NCBI GenBank assembly: GCA_900239685.1
Contig: OENT01000602.1
Span: 29,615 to 93,614 of the forward strand
DNA: 64,000 nt
Direction: 5' to 3'
From: Rotaria macrura
Taxonomy: Eukaryota > Rotifera > Eurotatoria > Philodinida > Philodinidae
This document shows, in pieces, positions 46,572-58,600 of this stretch. Each line of letters starts with the position of its first letter. The first letter of the stretch is position 1. The position numbers and the translations under genes are program-made. Under the pieces are notes generated by a model that saw nothing but the letters and a program-made list of their open reading frames with translations, was not told the DNA's origin and searched no databases.

Positions 46572-49283
46572 ATGATATTTCACGTTAGATATCTTTTCAA
46601 TACTATTTTCTTGCACTCAATTGTTGCTTCTCTTCAAGTCAATCTTCATTTAACCGATCGCGCGCGAAAAAATAAAAGTAATAGTGAATTACAACACAGT
46701 TGCTTGCGTGCAGCTGCTTATCTTGATCAAAATAATAAAAATCGTGAAGTAATAACATATTGTATGTATACATTACCGTCGATACTTTCTATGGAACATA
46801 ATGATGTCCTTTCTAAGTTTACTTTTGCTGAACTTTCAAAGATTAATGTTACTAGCCACCAATTGTATCTATGGTCTGCACCAGTCGATATTGCAGAACA
46901 TTATCAATTCTATTTGAATCAAATATCAACATCAAATGATGTATCTCTAACTACACAAGTATTCTATAATTGTACACTACCAAGATTCGGACCAATATGT
47001 GAATACGAAATGATTTATTATCGTCGGAATTATTTATCGTTAGATGAAATTCTGCATGACTATTATGAAACGAATGCTTATCATCCCACTAATTTCACTT
47101 GTTATATATATTTACAATGTGATCGTGGTCCTTCTCCAGCATGTTTAGATTGGAGTGAGATCTGTGACGGGCAAGTCGATTGTCTCGATGGTGACAATGA
47201 TGAAGAACATTGCTGGCAACTTGAAATCAACGATTGCAATGATGATGAATATCGATGTAGGAATGGGCAATGTATACCGAAGTCATTTTTTCGAGATGAT
47301 GTCAATACTGCTGATTGCCTCGACGGCTCTGATGAAGTTCAAGGTGACGTTGGAAAACTTGAAAAATGTATTAAATTTAAGCCATCATTCGAGTGTGAAG
47401 ACAAAACTTGTCGTTATACGTTTTTGACAAGTTCTTGCGCCATACATCGACAACAACTTCTATTAGAAGCTATGTATTCGACAAAAGACGATTCAATATC
47501 TGAGGAATGTTGGTCAGCATACAAGTGTCTTTTGGAGGTACCAGACTCAGAAAAGTCAGCTTGTGGTAATATTTGTCAGAGGACTACTTGTGTAGAGATC
47601 ATAAATAAAACATGTGAAAATATATTATACATGCCTAATATTCCAGTCTTTTTCGGTCGCATTAAACTTGCACACGGAAAAAACGATTCATTCGCCTTAA
47701 TTACAGGAGAACATGTGCAACCATATGTATGCTACAACAATTCTCTCTATGATGATTATTTCATCAATACTCCGAAGATTTTATTCAAAAATGAAACATG
47801 TTTCCGTTCGAACACGTTCATGCCTCTAATGATTTTATTCCCTTCGTGGGAACAGAGATACAAAATAGCTTTCACTCGACTATATGAATTTTTGGGCAAA
47901 TTCAATTTAATTTTCAACTACACAACTGCATTTTGCAACAGAAAAAACATGTACCAATGTTGGAACTCGTCTAAATGTATCTCAATACATCGTCTCTTGA
48001 ATAGTAGGTTCGATTGTCCAAAAGAAGACGATGAAAACATAACTCACATAAAGCATTTTGGTTTCTTCGGACTTCTACAGAATCATTTCACATGTGAATT
48101 ATCAGATAAGTACATTCATCAATCCCAAGTTTCAGATATACGGTGTGACTGCGAACTTCAAAATCCTAATTGGTGTGAAGATGAAAATTTTCATACTCAC
48201 TTTGCTCGAAAGAATATTTCATTTCAAACTATTTGCGATGGATTTACTGAACTCATTCCAATCGCTATAGACGAACAAAACGAAACGGATGAAACAGAAT
48301 GTGAACAATGGCCATGTAATAATATCTATACAGGCTGTGACGGCCTATGGAACTGTCCACATGGTGAAGATGAATTAGGTTGTGATCAATCGCCGACATT
48401 CAACTGTTCATTCGATCAGCACAAATGTATTTCTCCTCATACAAATAAACTCATGTGCTTACCTGTTGAGAAAGGAAACGATGGTAGCATCGATTGTCTT
48501 GGCGCGACAGATGAACCAAAATTATGTCAAATCACTGATCAACTCTACCTACCAAACAATTTTCAATGCACGAAAAATAACATACCATCATGTATTTATT
48601 ATATGCAATTGTGTGATACTGTTGAATTTTGTGATCATGGCGACGATGAAAAATTCTGTGAAAAAAATCGAACGAACATCCCCAACCATTCAAGTATTTG
48701 CTTTATGTCCTATTTCAACATCCGCTCTGCAACCGAACAGTTCATTTGTCAAAGAACAAAAGAGATGACAAAAGAGCAAATAAAATACTTTTCATTGAAT
48801 GAATCGAAGAGATATGACAAGAATCAAGTCAAGAATGAAGCACAAACTGTATTTCCAGTTGACCCTATCACTCATATATTTCAGCAGCATGAATCACGTT
48901 GTCATCGAGGATTTCATTTACGTGTCTGGTTAGACGAAGCAAAGAACTTGACAACACATGCCTGTCTTTGTCCACCTAGTTTCTTTGGTGACATGTGTCA
49001 ATATCAAAATCAACGAGTGAGCTTAACTATTCAATTTCGAGCATTATCAGATTCTTGGTCAACACTATTTGCATTTGTTATTTCGCTCATCGATGATAGT
49101 GACAAACGAATCATTCACTCGTATGAACAGTTCACTTATTTATCATTAAGAGATTGTAAAATCAAAGTCAACACTTATCTACTTTACTCAAGTCGACCAA
49201 AAGATCGAACAAAAAATTATGCGATACATATAGATATTTATGAAAAAGTTTCTTTGATCTATAGAGGTACCCATGTCCCTTGA
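46572..49283 (+). CDS. LDLa/EGF/7TM receptor, 5' part (interrupted by DNA element)
   Basis: From the ATG at 46572 the frame starts with a signal peptide (LFNTIFLHSIVASLQ) and runs about 899 residues before entering an inserted element at 49270; the stop at 49281-49283 lies inside the element. The ectodomain is Cys-rich with about six LDL-receptor class A modules. Clear ones are near residues 177-214 (CDGQVDCLDGDNDEEHC), 221-255 (CRNGQC, DCLDGSDE), 577-610 (CDGLWNCPHGEDELGC), 611-655 and 663-696 (CDHGDDEKFC). The acidic calcium-binding D/E-rich ends are conserved. An EGF-like module follows (ACLCPPSFFGDMC, about 777-813). Many N-x-S/T sites support extracellular exposure. The 3' half of the same gene resumes at 49889. 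It is a presumptive ligand-binding surface receptor; the ligand is unknown. No introns in over 2.7 kb. Confidence 0.85.
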   Translation: MIFHVRYLFNTIFLHSIVASLQVNLHLTDRARKNKSNSELQHSCLRAAAYLDQNNKNREVITYCMYTLPSILSMEHNDVLSKFTFAELSKINVTSHQLYLWSAPVDIAEHYQFYLNQISTSNDVSLTTQVFYNCTLPRFGPICEYEMIYYRRNYLSLDEILHDYYETNAYHPTNFTCYIYLQCDRGPSPACLDWSEICDGQVDCLDGDNDEEHCWQLEINDCNDDEYRCRNGQCIPKSFFRDDVNTADCLDGSDEVQGDVGKLEKCIKFKPSFECEDKTCRYTFLTSSCAIHRQQLLLEAMYSTKDDSISEECWSAYKCLLEVPDSEKSACGNICQRTTCVEIINKTCENILYMPNIPVFFGRIKLAHGKNDSFALITGEHVQPYVCYNNSLYDDYFINTPKILFKNETCFRSNTFMPLMILFPSWEQRYKIAFTRLYEFLGKFNLIFNYTTAFCNRKNMYQCWNSSKCISIHRLLNSRFDCPKEDDENITHIKHFGFFGLLQNHFTCELSDKYIHQSQVSDIRCDCELQNPNWCEDENFHTHFARKNISFQTICDGFTELIPIAIDEQNETDETECEQWPCNNIYTGCDGLWNCPHGEDELGCDQSPTFNCSFDQHKCISPHTNKLMCLPVEKGNDGSIDCLGATDEPKLCQITDQLYLPNNFQCTKNNIPSCIYYMQLCDTVEFCDHGDDEKFCEKNRTNIPNHSSICFMSYFNIRSATEQFICQRTKEMTKEQIKYFSLNESKRYDKNQVKNEAQTVFPVDPITHIFQQHESRCHRGFHLRVWLDEAKNLTTHACLCPPSFFGDMCQYQNQRVSLTIQFRALSDSWSTLFAFVISLIDDSDKRIIHSYEQFTYLSLRDCKIKVNTYLLYSSRPKDRTKNYAIHIDIYEKVSLIYRGTHVP

Positions 49284-49890
49284 ATCGGCTAAAAATTGTC
49301 GATTAATCGCGATTCATCGAAACGATAATCGTGCGCTGAATTGCGATAGAATCGCCGATTTTTCCCGATTATTTCAGCGATTTTTACGATGAATCGCGAT
49401 TTTATGTTAGATTTAACCGTCTGTTTACTGATATTATCTATTATTTCATTGGTTCTTTTGGAGACACAGATTCGGATTTTTTCTTTAATTTAATTCCAGT
49501 TTTTTCGTTATCAGGTCTATCAGATCGTCCGATCTGTCCAATCTTGAGTTGGTCAAATTCTTACCAGACCGCTTCAGTGCTGTCCTCTCCAGATCATGGA
49601 TCGGGATTAGCATTTCCTTGATTAAAAATAACCAAGATATAATTTATCAGAAAAGAATATTTCGAAAACTTATTTCTTATGTATTGAACGGCATTGTTTA
49701 TATATGCTTGTGTGTTCATAAAAAAACGGTGAATGAATACTTGCCATGATTTATCAATGATTTTTGAAAATCAGCTCTTCTTCCATAATCGTGATAAAAT
49801 CAGAAATAATCGCCGATTACGATAAATCACGATTTTACGCCAATATTTTAGAAAATCGCGAAAATCGCGGCGATTTTCACGACATGGGTA
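49268..49890. mobile_element. 619-bp DNA element (MITE) with TA target duplication
   Basis: The element occupies 49270-49888 with terminal inverted repeats CCCATGTC and GACATGGG, flanked by TA on both sides (49268-49269 and 49889-49890), as in Tc1/mariner-type insertions. Subterminal regions are dense in AATCGCGATT/CGATTAATCG-like palindromic words, absent from the surrounding gene. The interior has no transposase; a 66-codon frame at 49549-49749 is unremarkable. It sits inside a receptor coding exon. The short TIRs with rich subterminal palindromes fit a non-autonomous element mobilised in trans. Confidence 0.85.
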
Positions 49891-51947
49891 GTTTACTATA
49901 TCCAGTCATATTTCCAGTTTTGCCTGTGGCTCGTCTAGCTTTCATAGCCGATATTCCACGAAGAAATGAAGAAATTGAAAGTTGTTCAACATCATTATGT
50001 GTTCATGGAAAATGTATCTTGTATTCAAATAATGTAAAAAATACCAGTTTCTGTCAATGTGATCGAGGATGGTTTGGACGAACTTGTACATTTCAATACG
50101 ACCCCACGTGCACATCTGATTCTATATCTATTGGTGTTGCTGTTGACAATCGATCTGTATGTGTTTGCCCTATTCATAAATTCGGCTATCAATGTCTCCT
50201 TACTGATCCAGTTTGTCAAACGACTAATAATTTAACATGTCTAAATGATGGTCAATGTATTCCAGCTGATGAATACATGATATCGGATCAAAAGTTTGTA
50301 TGCATCTGTCCAAAAGGTTATATTGGTAATCGATGTGAAATAGTCGATAACAGAATAATCCTATCATTTACAGATGATATTGTCGTATCTCAATCGATAT
50401 TTATTCATTTTATTGAAGTTATTCAAAATGCCATACCGAAGAGAACAACAACTTTTCGAACGATTCCTTTAACACAACAATCGCTCATTATATTTTGGTC
50501 ACAACCATTTCATCTTGTTTTCGTTGAACTATTGAATAAAACGTATTATCTAGCTGTTATGCAGTCAACTTACACGCAATCGATAACAATTACTAAAATG
50601 GTACAATCGTCCGATCGGTGTCGACACATAAACGAGTTATACAATGAAACTTTTGTGCAAATGCACGTTCTTCGTCGAATAAAATACTATCACTTACCTT
50701 GTCAAATGTATTCAATGAATCTTTCTTGTTTTCATGATGATCGTCATATTTGTCTATGCTATGATTATGGAAGACAGCGTTTAGCCAATTGTTTCGACTT
50801 TGATCATACGATGAAATTCGACTGCTTTGGTCAAAGTGTGTGTGAAAATAATGGTCAGTGTTTTCAAGATACACCTGTTTGTCCACAAAGATCATTGTGT
50901 ATTTGTACATCATGCTTCTATGGAGTACGATGCCAATTTAGTTCAAGTGGTTTTGGTTTATCGCTCGATGCTATATTAGGTTACCATATTCAACCACATA
51001 TTCATCTTTTACACCAGCCAAAGCTTGTTAAAATCAGTTTAGTATTGACTATAATATTTATGGTAACAGGATTCATCAATGGTATTTTATCTTTGATAAC
51101 ATTCAGCAATAAGACTATTTGTAAAGTTGGCTGTGGTCTGTATCTATTTGGCTCTTCAATTACTACACTATTGATAGCAATTCTTTTTGGATTAAAGTTC
51201 TGGATACTAGTTCTTGCTCAAATGACAGTGATATCGAATCGCTTATTTCTACAATTTCAATGTGTGTCTCTGGATTTCGTTCTACGGATATGTCTTAACT
51301 TAGATCAATGGCTAAATGCTTGTGTCGCCATAGAACGAGCCATTACGATTATAAAAGGCGCTGCTTTCGAAAAGAAAAAAAGTAAACGAATGGCCAAATT
51401 AGTGATTCTTACCCTTCTGATTTTCATAATTGGTACTTCAATTCATGACCCTCTTGTTCGAAGATTAATCGATGAAGAAAATGAAGATGACAAAAGAACA
51501 TGGTGTATCGCTACTTATTCGTCTAATCTGAATGCTTACAATTCTTTTATTCATACTTTTCACTTTCTCGTTCCATTTATCATTAATTTGATATGTGCTT
51601 TTATTCTCATAACAAAAAGATCTCGTCACCAATCAAATCTTCAGACCAACCGCACGTACATACAACATTTACTACAACAAATTCGACGACAAAAACATTT
51701 ATTTATTGCTCCAGTCCTCCTAGTTTTTCTGGCAGTACCACGTTTAATTCTTTCATTTGTATCGAAATGCATGAAATCAACAAATGATGCATGGCTATTT
51801 CTGATCGCGTATTTTATTTCATTCATACCACCTATACTGACATTTTTTGTTTTTATACTACCATCGAAACTTTATAAAACTGAATTACGCAAAAACCTTG
51901 TCACTTATCGCACGAAACTGCAAAGACACTTACAATTAACTTTATAA
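49889..51947 (+). CDS. LDLa/EGF/7TM receptor, 3' part with seven-helix domain
   Basis: Continues the frame broken at 49268. By length the two parts, counting one TA once, total 4755 nt (1585 codons), exactly divisible by three. After a short linker (ARLAFIADIPRRNEE) come four EGF-like modules: CVHGKC...CQCDRGWFGRTC, CVCPIHKFGYQC, CLNDGQC...CICPKGYIGNRC, and CENNGQC...CICTSCFYGVRC. From about 51020 seven hydrophobic helices follow: TM1 KISLVLTIIFMVTGF, TM2 with LFGSSITTLLIAILF, TM3 ending in CVAIERAITI (IER in place of DRY), TM4 LVILTLLIFIIGTSI, TM5 FHFLVPFIINLICAF, TM6 APVLLVFLAVPRLIL and TM7 YFISFIPPILTFFVFILPS. Then comes a short basic tail. This is a rhodopsin-like GPCR fold on a mosaic ectodomain. 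An ATG at 49764 inside the element could start a shorter product without signal peptide, but that seems fortuitous. Confidence 0.85.
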
Positions 51948-52039
51948 GAGTAAGTAGAAATACTGTTTCAGAAGATTAACTTGGTGAACAAGTTTAAAGT
52001 ACGCGTTACTCAGCTGTTGTTTGGAATTTTATAAGACAA

Positions 52040-52279
52040 CTAAACGACATCATCCCGACAATCTACCATTGATTGTTTTAGAAGTGCTTCGACATACTGC
52101 GTGATGAATTCTGTCAATTTCATTGCAGGAATATCATCAAATACTTCATGCAGATCGAAAAATGTCTTTCACAAATCTTCGCGGTATAGTCTACTGAACG
52201 GTGTGAATGTGAGTAAGCAATAAACATACAAGCACCCATATTCCCCAACAGCCTCTCTCTCATCAACCAGATCGAAAAG
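52040..52279 (-). pseudogene. Coding-like relic with internal stop, family unknown
   Basis: A single minus frame reads LFDLVDEREAVGEYGCLYVY...SRLYREDL, then TGA, then KTFFDLHEVFDDIPAMKLTE and FITQYVEALLKQSM, then a stop. Composition is strongly protein-like (helical, acidic), and the frame is kept on both sides of the TGA. That suggests a decayed exon rather than chance. I do not recognise the family, and no flanking exon could be added. Confidence 0.35.
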
Positions 52280-55200
52280 CTACTGAACTTTCTAATATCT
52301 AGTTCAAATAAACTCGTCCTTTATCATTGTCAGTGGCACAAGGACAAGGCGTTTATGAAATAAAATCGATTAGTTCATATTATCTTATGTGAACTCTGAA
52401 TGGAGAAAACTAGAGTATCTCTTCAATAACTTACACAATATTGCGAAATACCACCCTGATCTGAATGTCTGTGTTGAAGTTCTTGTGTGGTGATGCATTT
52501 TTATTTTTTTTGAAATTTATATAATTCTTTTTTTAGAACCTTCATTCATGAATCTTAACGACTGCAGAAGGATTATGGAATAAATTGAACCGGCTTTTTT
52601 TCATTTACGTATATCGCTTGAATCACATGTTACATTTTTCATGCTTCAGTAATATTTTCATGCTTACTGGACATTGACAAGAGACTCAATGTTATACTTT
52701 TTTGGAAATCAATTTTCCATGCAGAATATAAAAATTTTGTTTCGAAACCAATTTCTTATATGTGCTTTATTTTTCTTATTGTCAGCTTTCTGTTAAAGTG
52801 TAATAATGAACTTGAGCAAATCATGTTTTGATTTTAAATACATTCAAGGAGAAAAAAGATTGGACAAAGCTGGTTAGTGCGAAGCTTCTTTGAGATGTTA
52901 ATGTGTAAATCACATATTTCAAATATACTAGAATATTCAACGGCAATGAGAATAGTAATTGTACGATCCATAATCGATATTGGACAAGTGAAAAGAGTTA
53001 CTTTAACTTGTACACATTATTTCTCTTCAAAAATATATGCTAGTTCCACAGAATGTGTGTTACTGCTTGACGAAAGTACTTTTCTCAGGGTGTAATTGTT
53101 TCTTGAAAAAAAAATGTTTGTATTATCAAAGTGCTCGTCTCTTGAGCTTGTTCAAGCTCAATCACTCTTACACATCATGTATTCGAATAATGTTCCAATG
53201 TAAACAGATGCATCTTTTCGCAGCCTATATCCTACATTTAAGTAAGAGTGTGTGTTTGATGATAAGACGGGACCGAGCACGTCAAAATAACAACTACAGC
53301 CGCGTTCACACATACAGCCTAGTTCTATTTCCATTAGACTACCTTTAGTAGAATTTTCATGATGTCCAGATAAATTTCAGAGGTCCACTAGGACACAAGA
53401 AGAATATTCTTCCGTTGTAAAAAAAACAACAACCTTTGCAGTTGAAATGACCGATTGGATCTTGCTCAATTCGACAGCGAATGCAATGATAATCTCGAAG
53501 AATTCTAATTAAATATGACTTTTTTACTGGAATCACAATAATACTTTTTCTTTAATAAATATTTCTCATACTGACCTACTTCTGTCATAGATGATAACCG
53601 GACTTAGTGTCAATAGACAACTACAGTATGGCGACTATCCCAATGTTTAGATTGGTGGAAATTTTCGTACTCTACAGAGTAAAAATTTCGAACATTATAA
53701 GATTGAGTCAATTGCAGCATAACGTATTTTGGTCAGATTCTCACCGCAAATCATTCATTTTAGTTCATGATTCTAATCAAATATATTGAGCACCACAGGA
53801 AGCTTTAGCTCAGTGGACCGATGAAAATTCATTCATAGTTTGATGAATAGAGATTTTTTTCAAATAATAGCGTTGAAAGCTTTAGGATCTGTTCTCTAGA
53901 TAAAGAAACTATGATCGAAACAGTAGCTTAATGCTAGCTTTCTAGATAAATCTTAAAAAAAGAATACAGGTAGAGGTAACGATTCAATCATGATTAATTA
54001 AAAATGCAAACAGTTGGACCTATGCCATTCACAATGTTATAGATATGTGTTTATTGACAGAATATCACTGACGCTTCTTTAAGTTAAAAACAGCAAACAT
54101 AATTTCCAAATACTGGCCCAAACAACGAACAACTTTCTTTGATCCGAACAGTATTAGTGTCGGCTGAAGAAATTAATTTTGAATGATGAATCAACAAATC
54201 TTAAATTATTTAATTGTAAAAATTGCACATCATCCTTCGCTTAATAGCCACACTTGATGTATGATCTAATTTTCTTTGGTTAGTACGAAATGATAAATCT
54301 AGTGTAGACAGGCGTATGGTAGAAAGTACTCATCATTAATTGCCGATCTTTGCTTGTAAAGTTAGTGTAGACCCATATATATTAAGATAATTGAGGAAGC
54401 TATACAAATATTCAACGAAAATAGATTCAATGCCTACATACCAAGACAAAATATGGTGCGAATTTGGCATATAGCGCAATTTTAAATATTGTTTTCTGTA
54501 AAAACTATCAAGGAATATTTTCATTCCAATGCTATTGAATTATTCTTATTATGAATAATCAATCACGTCAGATCCATCTGCGCTTGAGTTCACTCAATCT
54601 TCGTCAGACCACTACATGACAGTCTTATTTCAATCTTCGATCGAGATGGAAATGTTTTTTGACTGATCATTTAGATAGAAGTAGTTAGTGACAAAATTGA
54701 CTTTGAAAATGTTTGTTCCGTATCTTCAATTGTGTTGTTCACAGTAGTTTTCTGTGTAAAACAAAAGAGTAAATGAATAGTTCACATACGATATATTATG
54801 CAGCACATATTATTTCACTGTGTGACATATAGAGTGAACTTCCAGGCAAAGAATCCACAAGAATATAAATCTAGGTATTGAATGAAATCGTTTAGAGGTA
54901 ATAAAGTTTATGCATACTTCGAATCGTATAAAACAACGACACTCAAGGTATTGATTTACAATGAAATCTCATATTGATAAGAACAGATCAACTTCAACCT
55001 CTAGATAATTTTTCTTGGAAGTTATTTACTGCATATATATATTCTTATATTTTATATGATTAAGATTTCTCATCGTACTCTTCGAGAGCACATCGAATCC
55101 ATAAGCTGTCATAAATCCCAGAAGAAAATATAGTCTACCAGAATAAAATCGAAAGAAAACGACTTTGTGTGAAACAGCCCTATAATTGCGATAATTATTG

Positions 55201-55364
55201 TATTTTTATACTAATAAAAAAGAATGTGACGATATAAGTAGATTTTAAGATGAAAGTCATCCCAAAGCTATTGTCTCGAAGCTAAGTTAAGAACTTCAAC
55301 CAACCCAATTTCACCATTTTCTTCTTTATGAATTGACATCTAATTTTCTAATCAGAAAAATCTC
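52280..55364. other. Gene-poor stretch
   Basis: No gene recognised. The longest frame (plus 53037-53348) has no motif. An A-box-like TAGCTCAGTGG at about 53809 has no matching B box. Confidence 0.45.
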
Positions 55365-55680
55365 TCACGATTGTGAAAAAAATTGAGTATGTTGAGAGCC
55401 TGTATAAAAATTCGATGTTGACAACACGGACGTGTGTGGTGAATCGAAAATGACCATGTTACTTCGTAGAGCACTTGCCAAATGATGCATTCCTTCATAA
55501 TCAATAGTATTGTCACTCATATGGAATGTGAAAAAATGTCTGTACGAAAGTTTGAAATCGACTTCATGAATATGAGTACTATTCAAGATATTAAAATGCT
55601 CTGTGTTAGAGCATCGGCAAGATGCTGTGACTCTTCGTCTCTGATACTTTTATTAAAAAGTACAAATGTGCTTAGTGCAT
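55365..55680 (-). pseudogene. Leucine-rich-repeat relic (RI type), frameshifted
   Basis: Two LRR units lie on the minus strand in different frames. Near 55680-55590 it reads FVLFNKSIRDEESQHLADAL and then hits a TGA. Near 55540-55460 it reads FFTFHMSDNTIDYEGMHHLA followed by SALRSN. Both follow the 28-residue pattern with N-x-I and LA-x-AL. The frame change and stops show decay. It is related in type to the plus-strand relic at 40854. Confidence 0.55.
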
Positions 55681-58600
55681 GTTAAAAACATAACTATCTA
55701 AAATTATTTCGAGAAAGTTACAGATGCTGACGACTTTCGATTGACCTCGAGTAGTTGAACTCCTTTAATTTCTAAATTGATGTACAATTAAACGAAGGTT
55801 ACGGAACAACTTCAATGCTTTCAGTTTTACTTATTTTTTGAGTCTGAATCGGGAAAACAATTTCTATTATTGTGTGTACATAAACATGTTTCATTTCGCT
55901 AATTTTTTAGCAGTTAAGTTATTAGAAATACTTCTGGTTTGAAATAGTATTTCTATGAAAACACAGGAGCTACTTATTTAGAAATTGAATCTAAAAAGTG
56001 ACGCTTTTCATCTGCTGCTTTCTTTCTTGAATCTCTAGAATCAAGCTGAACTTAACATGAAAGTAGGAAATTGTTTTTTTTTAACGATGAAAAGAAAATG
56101 TCAGATACTTACCGTGAACTCGCGACTATAAGTGAGTTGAGCATCAATAAAAAGTACAGATTCTTCACGGCTATGAAATAAAATGAAGGCCTGCTCAAGT
56201 ATTCCACAAAGCACATTAGTTTGAGATATCATTATACTCCAGAGTTTAGTCATTCGGAAAATCTTTTCCAGACAGAGAAAAGAATAAAAGGCATTTCAAT
56301 GACTAAAAAGGCAATCTAAGAATCTATTTGGCCTCAACTATGTTACAAACATCGGAAAGCAATATATTTCAACTGTCGATTTCTAACTATATATTGACTG
56401 AAGATATCATTCAAACTAACTTCAGAGAATAAAAACAATGAAGAGGAATAACCTCTAGACAAACAACACCGTTGGTCGAATTCGACCATAAATGAGAAGA
56501 ATATGATTAGAAAAGAAGAAAGTAAGTTGAGGTGAAAAAGTTGTAATTTCGAAAAAGGTCCGTTCAACTTGTCGATAGACAGATAGCGTTTAATATTAGC
56601 ATTGAGCTCGAGAATTCTTCTTAAAGTTCATTTTAAATGAACTGATTTCTATATTTAAATTTTACATTATATTTGTAGCTGTTCTACTGGAAATCATACT
56701 TCTGAAATGCAGAAATTAGGTAAAGTGAAATTGAAGAAGCCGTAATACTCGTGTAAATGAACTCAATTTGCCAAAAACAACCTAGTACAAGCTGACACAG
56801 TTACAGCTAAGAATGCGTGTTTGTCAGTCACAGGATGATTCGTGTGAGAATTTAATCCATAACCACAATATACTGTTGTCGCTTTTTATTTTTCCAAATT
56901 AAACAATAATCTTCCTGATCATAAATATATTCTCAAAAATTATTAGGCCTCAGATGGCTCGTCATCTCTGGAGAATTTCCGTTGAAGTCACTAAATCTCA
57001 AACTCTTCTAATGTAGTTCAGTTAAGAGAATTATCTAAAAAAAAATGATCGATGGATATAATACACCCCTTTTTAAAAGCAAAGTGAAATAAGGCATCCA
57101 ACTTGAACGGTCTCCGAAACTTATAGATTAGAGTGATAAATAAATTGTCATCTCTAATATTATTTTATATTGCCTTGTTTCACGCAAAATGTACATTCGA
57201 CAAAGTTAATGTTTTTACAAATTCCGAAAAAAGGAAAAGAATAATCCTCAATTTTGATTAGACTTCATATAATCCTTTTCTGAAAGCTGATTATTACAGA
57301 GATCTCCTTTCAACCGTTTTTTTTTAATAATCAGCATGTCTGAACAGTCAGTGATGATTTACTGACGTCAGTTGCGAGCAACTGAAACTCAAAAGGTCAC
57401 ACATGTACAGTTTTGAGATAGTTAGGGAATGCAGAAGATCTCATAAACGAAACGTTACTTGTATTCGAGGAATATTAGAAAATCACATGGAAAAAAGGAT
57501 AGCAGTCAGATAGATCCTAAGTTACCAACATACGAAGTTTCTTAATCACAAGATTTGTACGTTAGCAGAATACTAAGTTTCTATCCAGGTCAACATCAAA
57601 TACAAAGTACACTTATTTTGACAAAAAAGTTTCTACATGAACAGCAAATACATGGACTAGACTTATTGCAGTCTTTCGGAAGTATGAAAAACATCATGGC
57701 CAAGAGAATTTCTAACGGTCGACCAGACAGTTTAATAACAGCGTACACCAATGTTCAACTGTCTTGTAAACTTCCATTGGGATAATGTTTACTTCTCAAG
57801 GATTATATCAATCACTGTACCTGAAAATGATTTTAAATGACAGAGAAGAAGAACAAAAAGAATAACGTTGCCTTTCTGGTACCTTTTTCGAAGGCCCGAC
57901 AATTTCCTAAAACTATTACTAACTATAGCTTGAGGCAGAAGATCAAACTGAATCGAATTTCTTCTCGCTTAATTGCTTCAGCTTCTCATACAGGTTAACT
58001 GACTAGGAGTGCTTTATTTATGTATATATCAAATGTAGTCGCCATGCTTTCTATATCTGATGGTGCCAAGTTTCGAACACACTATCTGGTGAGTATATGT
58101 CGAACTGTCAAATCGTTTCTTAGTTTTTTTTCTATACTGAGAATAACCTGTTAGGCTATTTTTGATGATTGGATGACCTTGATGATTGCTAAGTGTTCTT
58201 CAAATCTTTTGTGTTCAGATAGTCTGTAGAGTTTCGTAGATTCTGGATACTTCTTAGAATAATGCATATTTTCCTTTCATATATTTGTTTCTTGGATGCA
58301 TGTTAAAGTTTCCCTAATTCAATTAGTGCTTTTCTTCTACAACACAGAACACGATGCTGAATCGTTGAACACTACATTTCAATGACTGCAATTGGCATAA
58401 GTAGCCATTATGATGAAGGGACAAAATCGAGCTTGAAAACAATATTTGACGAAACATCAAGACTCAACGAATATGGTGAAGTATTCGAAATACAATTACG
58501 TGATCGTTGTACATTGTTTTGCGCGTGCATGTTTTGAAGTGTAATTAGAAAACAATGAATAAACAACTCTATTTGCTCGACTATCAAAATATGAAAAATT

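Noticed and set aside
49270-49888. The receptor insertion as an introner-type intron
   Set aside because: Removing GT...AG at its edges (GTACCC to GGGTAG) would drop four extra bases and shift the frame; only loss of the element plus one TA keeps the frame.
53800-53835. tRNA start with TAGCTCAGTGG
   Set aside because: No B box or stems follow in the next 80 bases.
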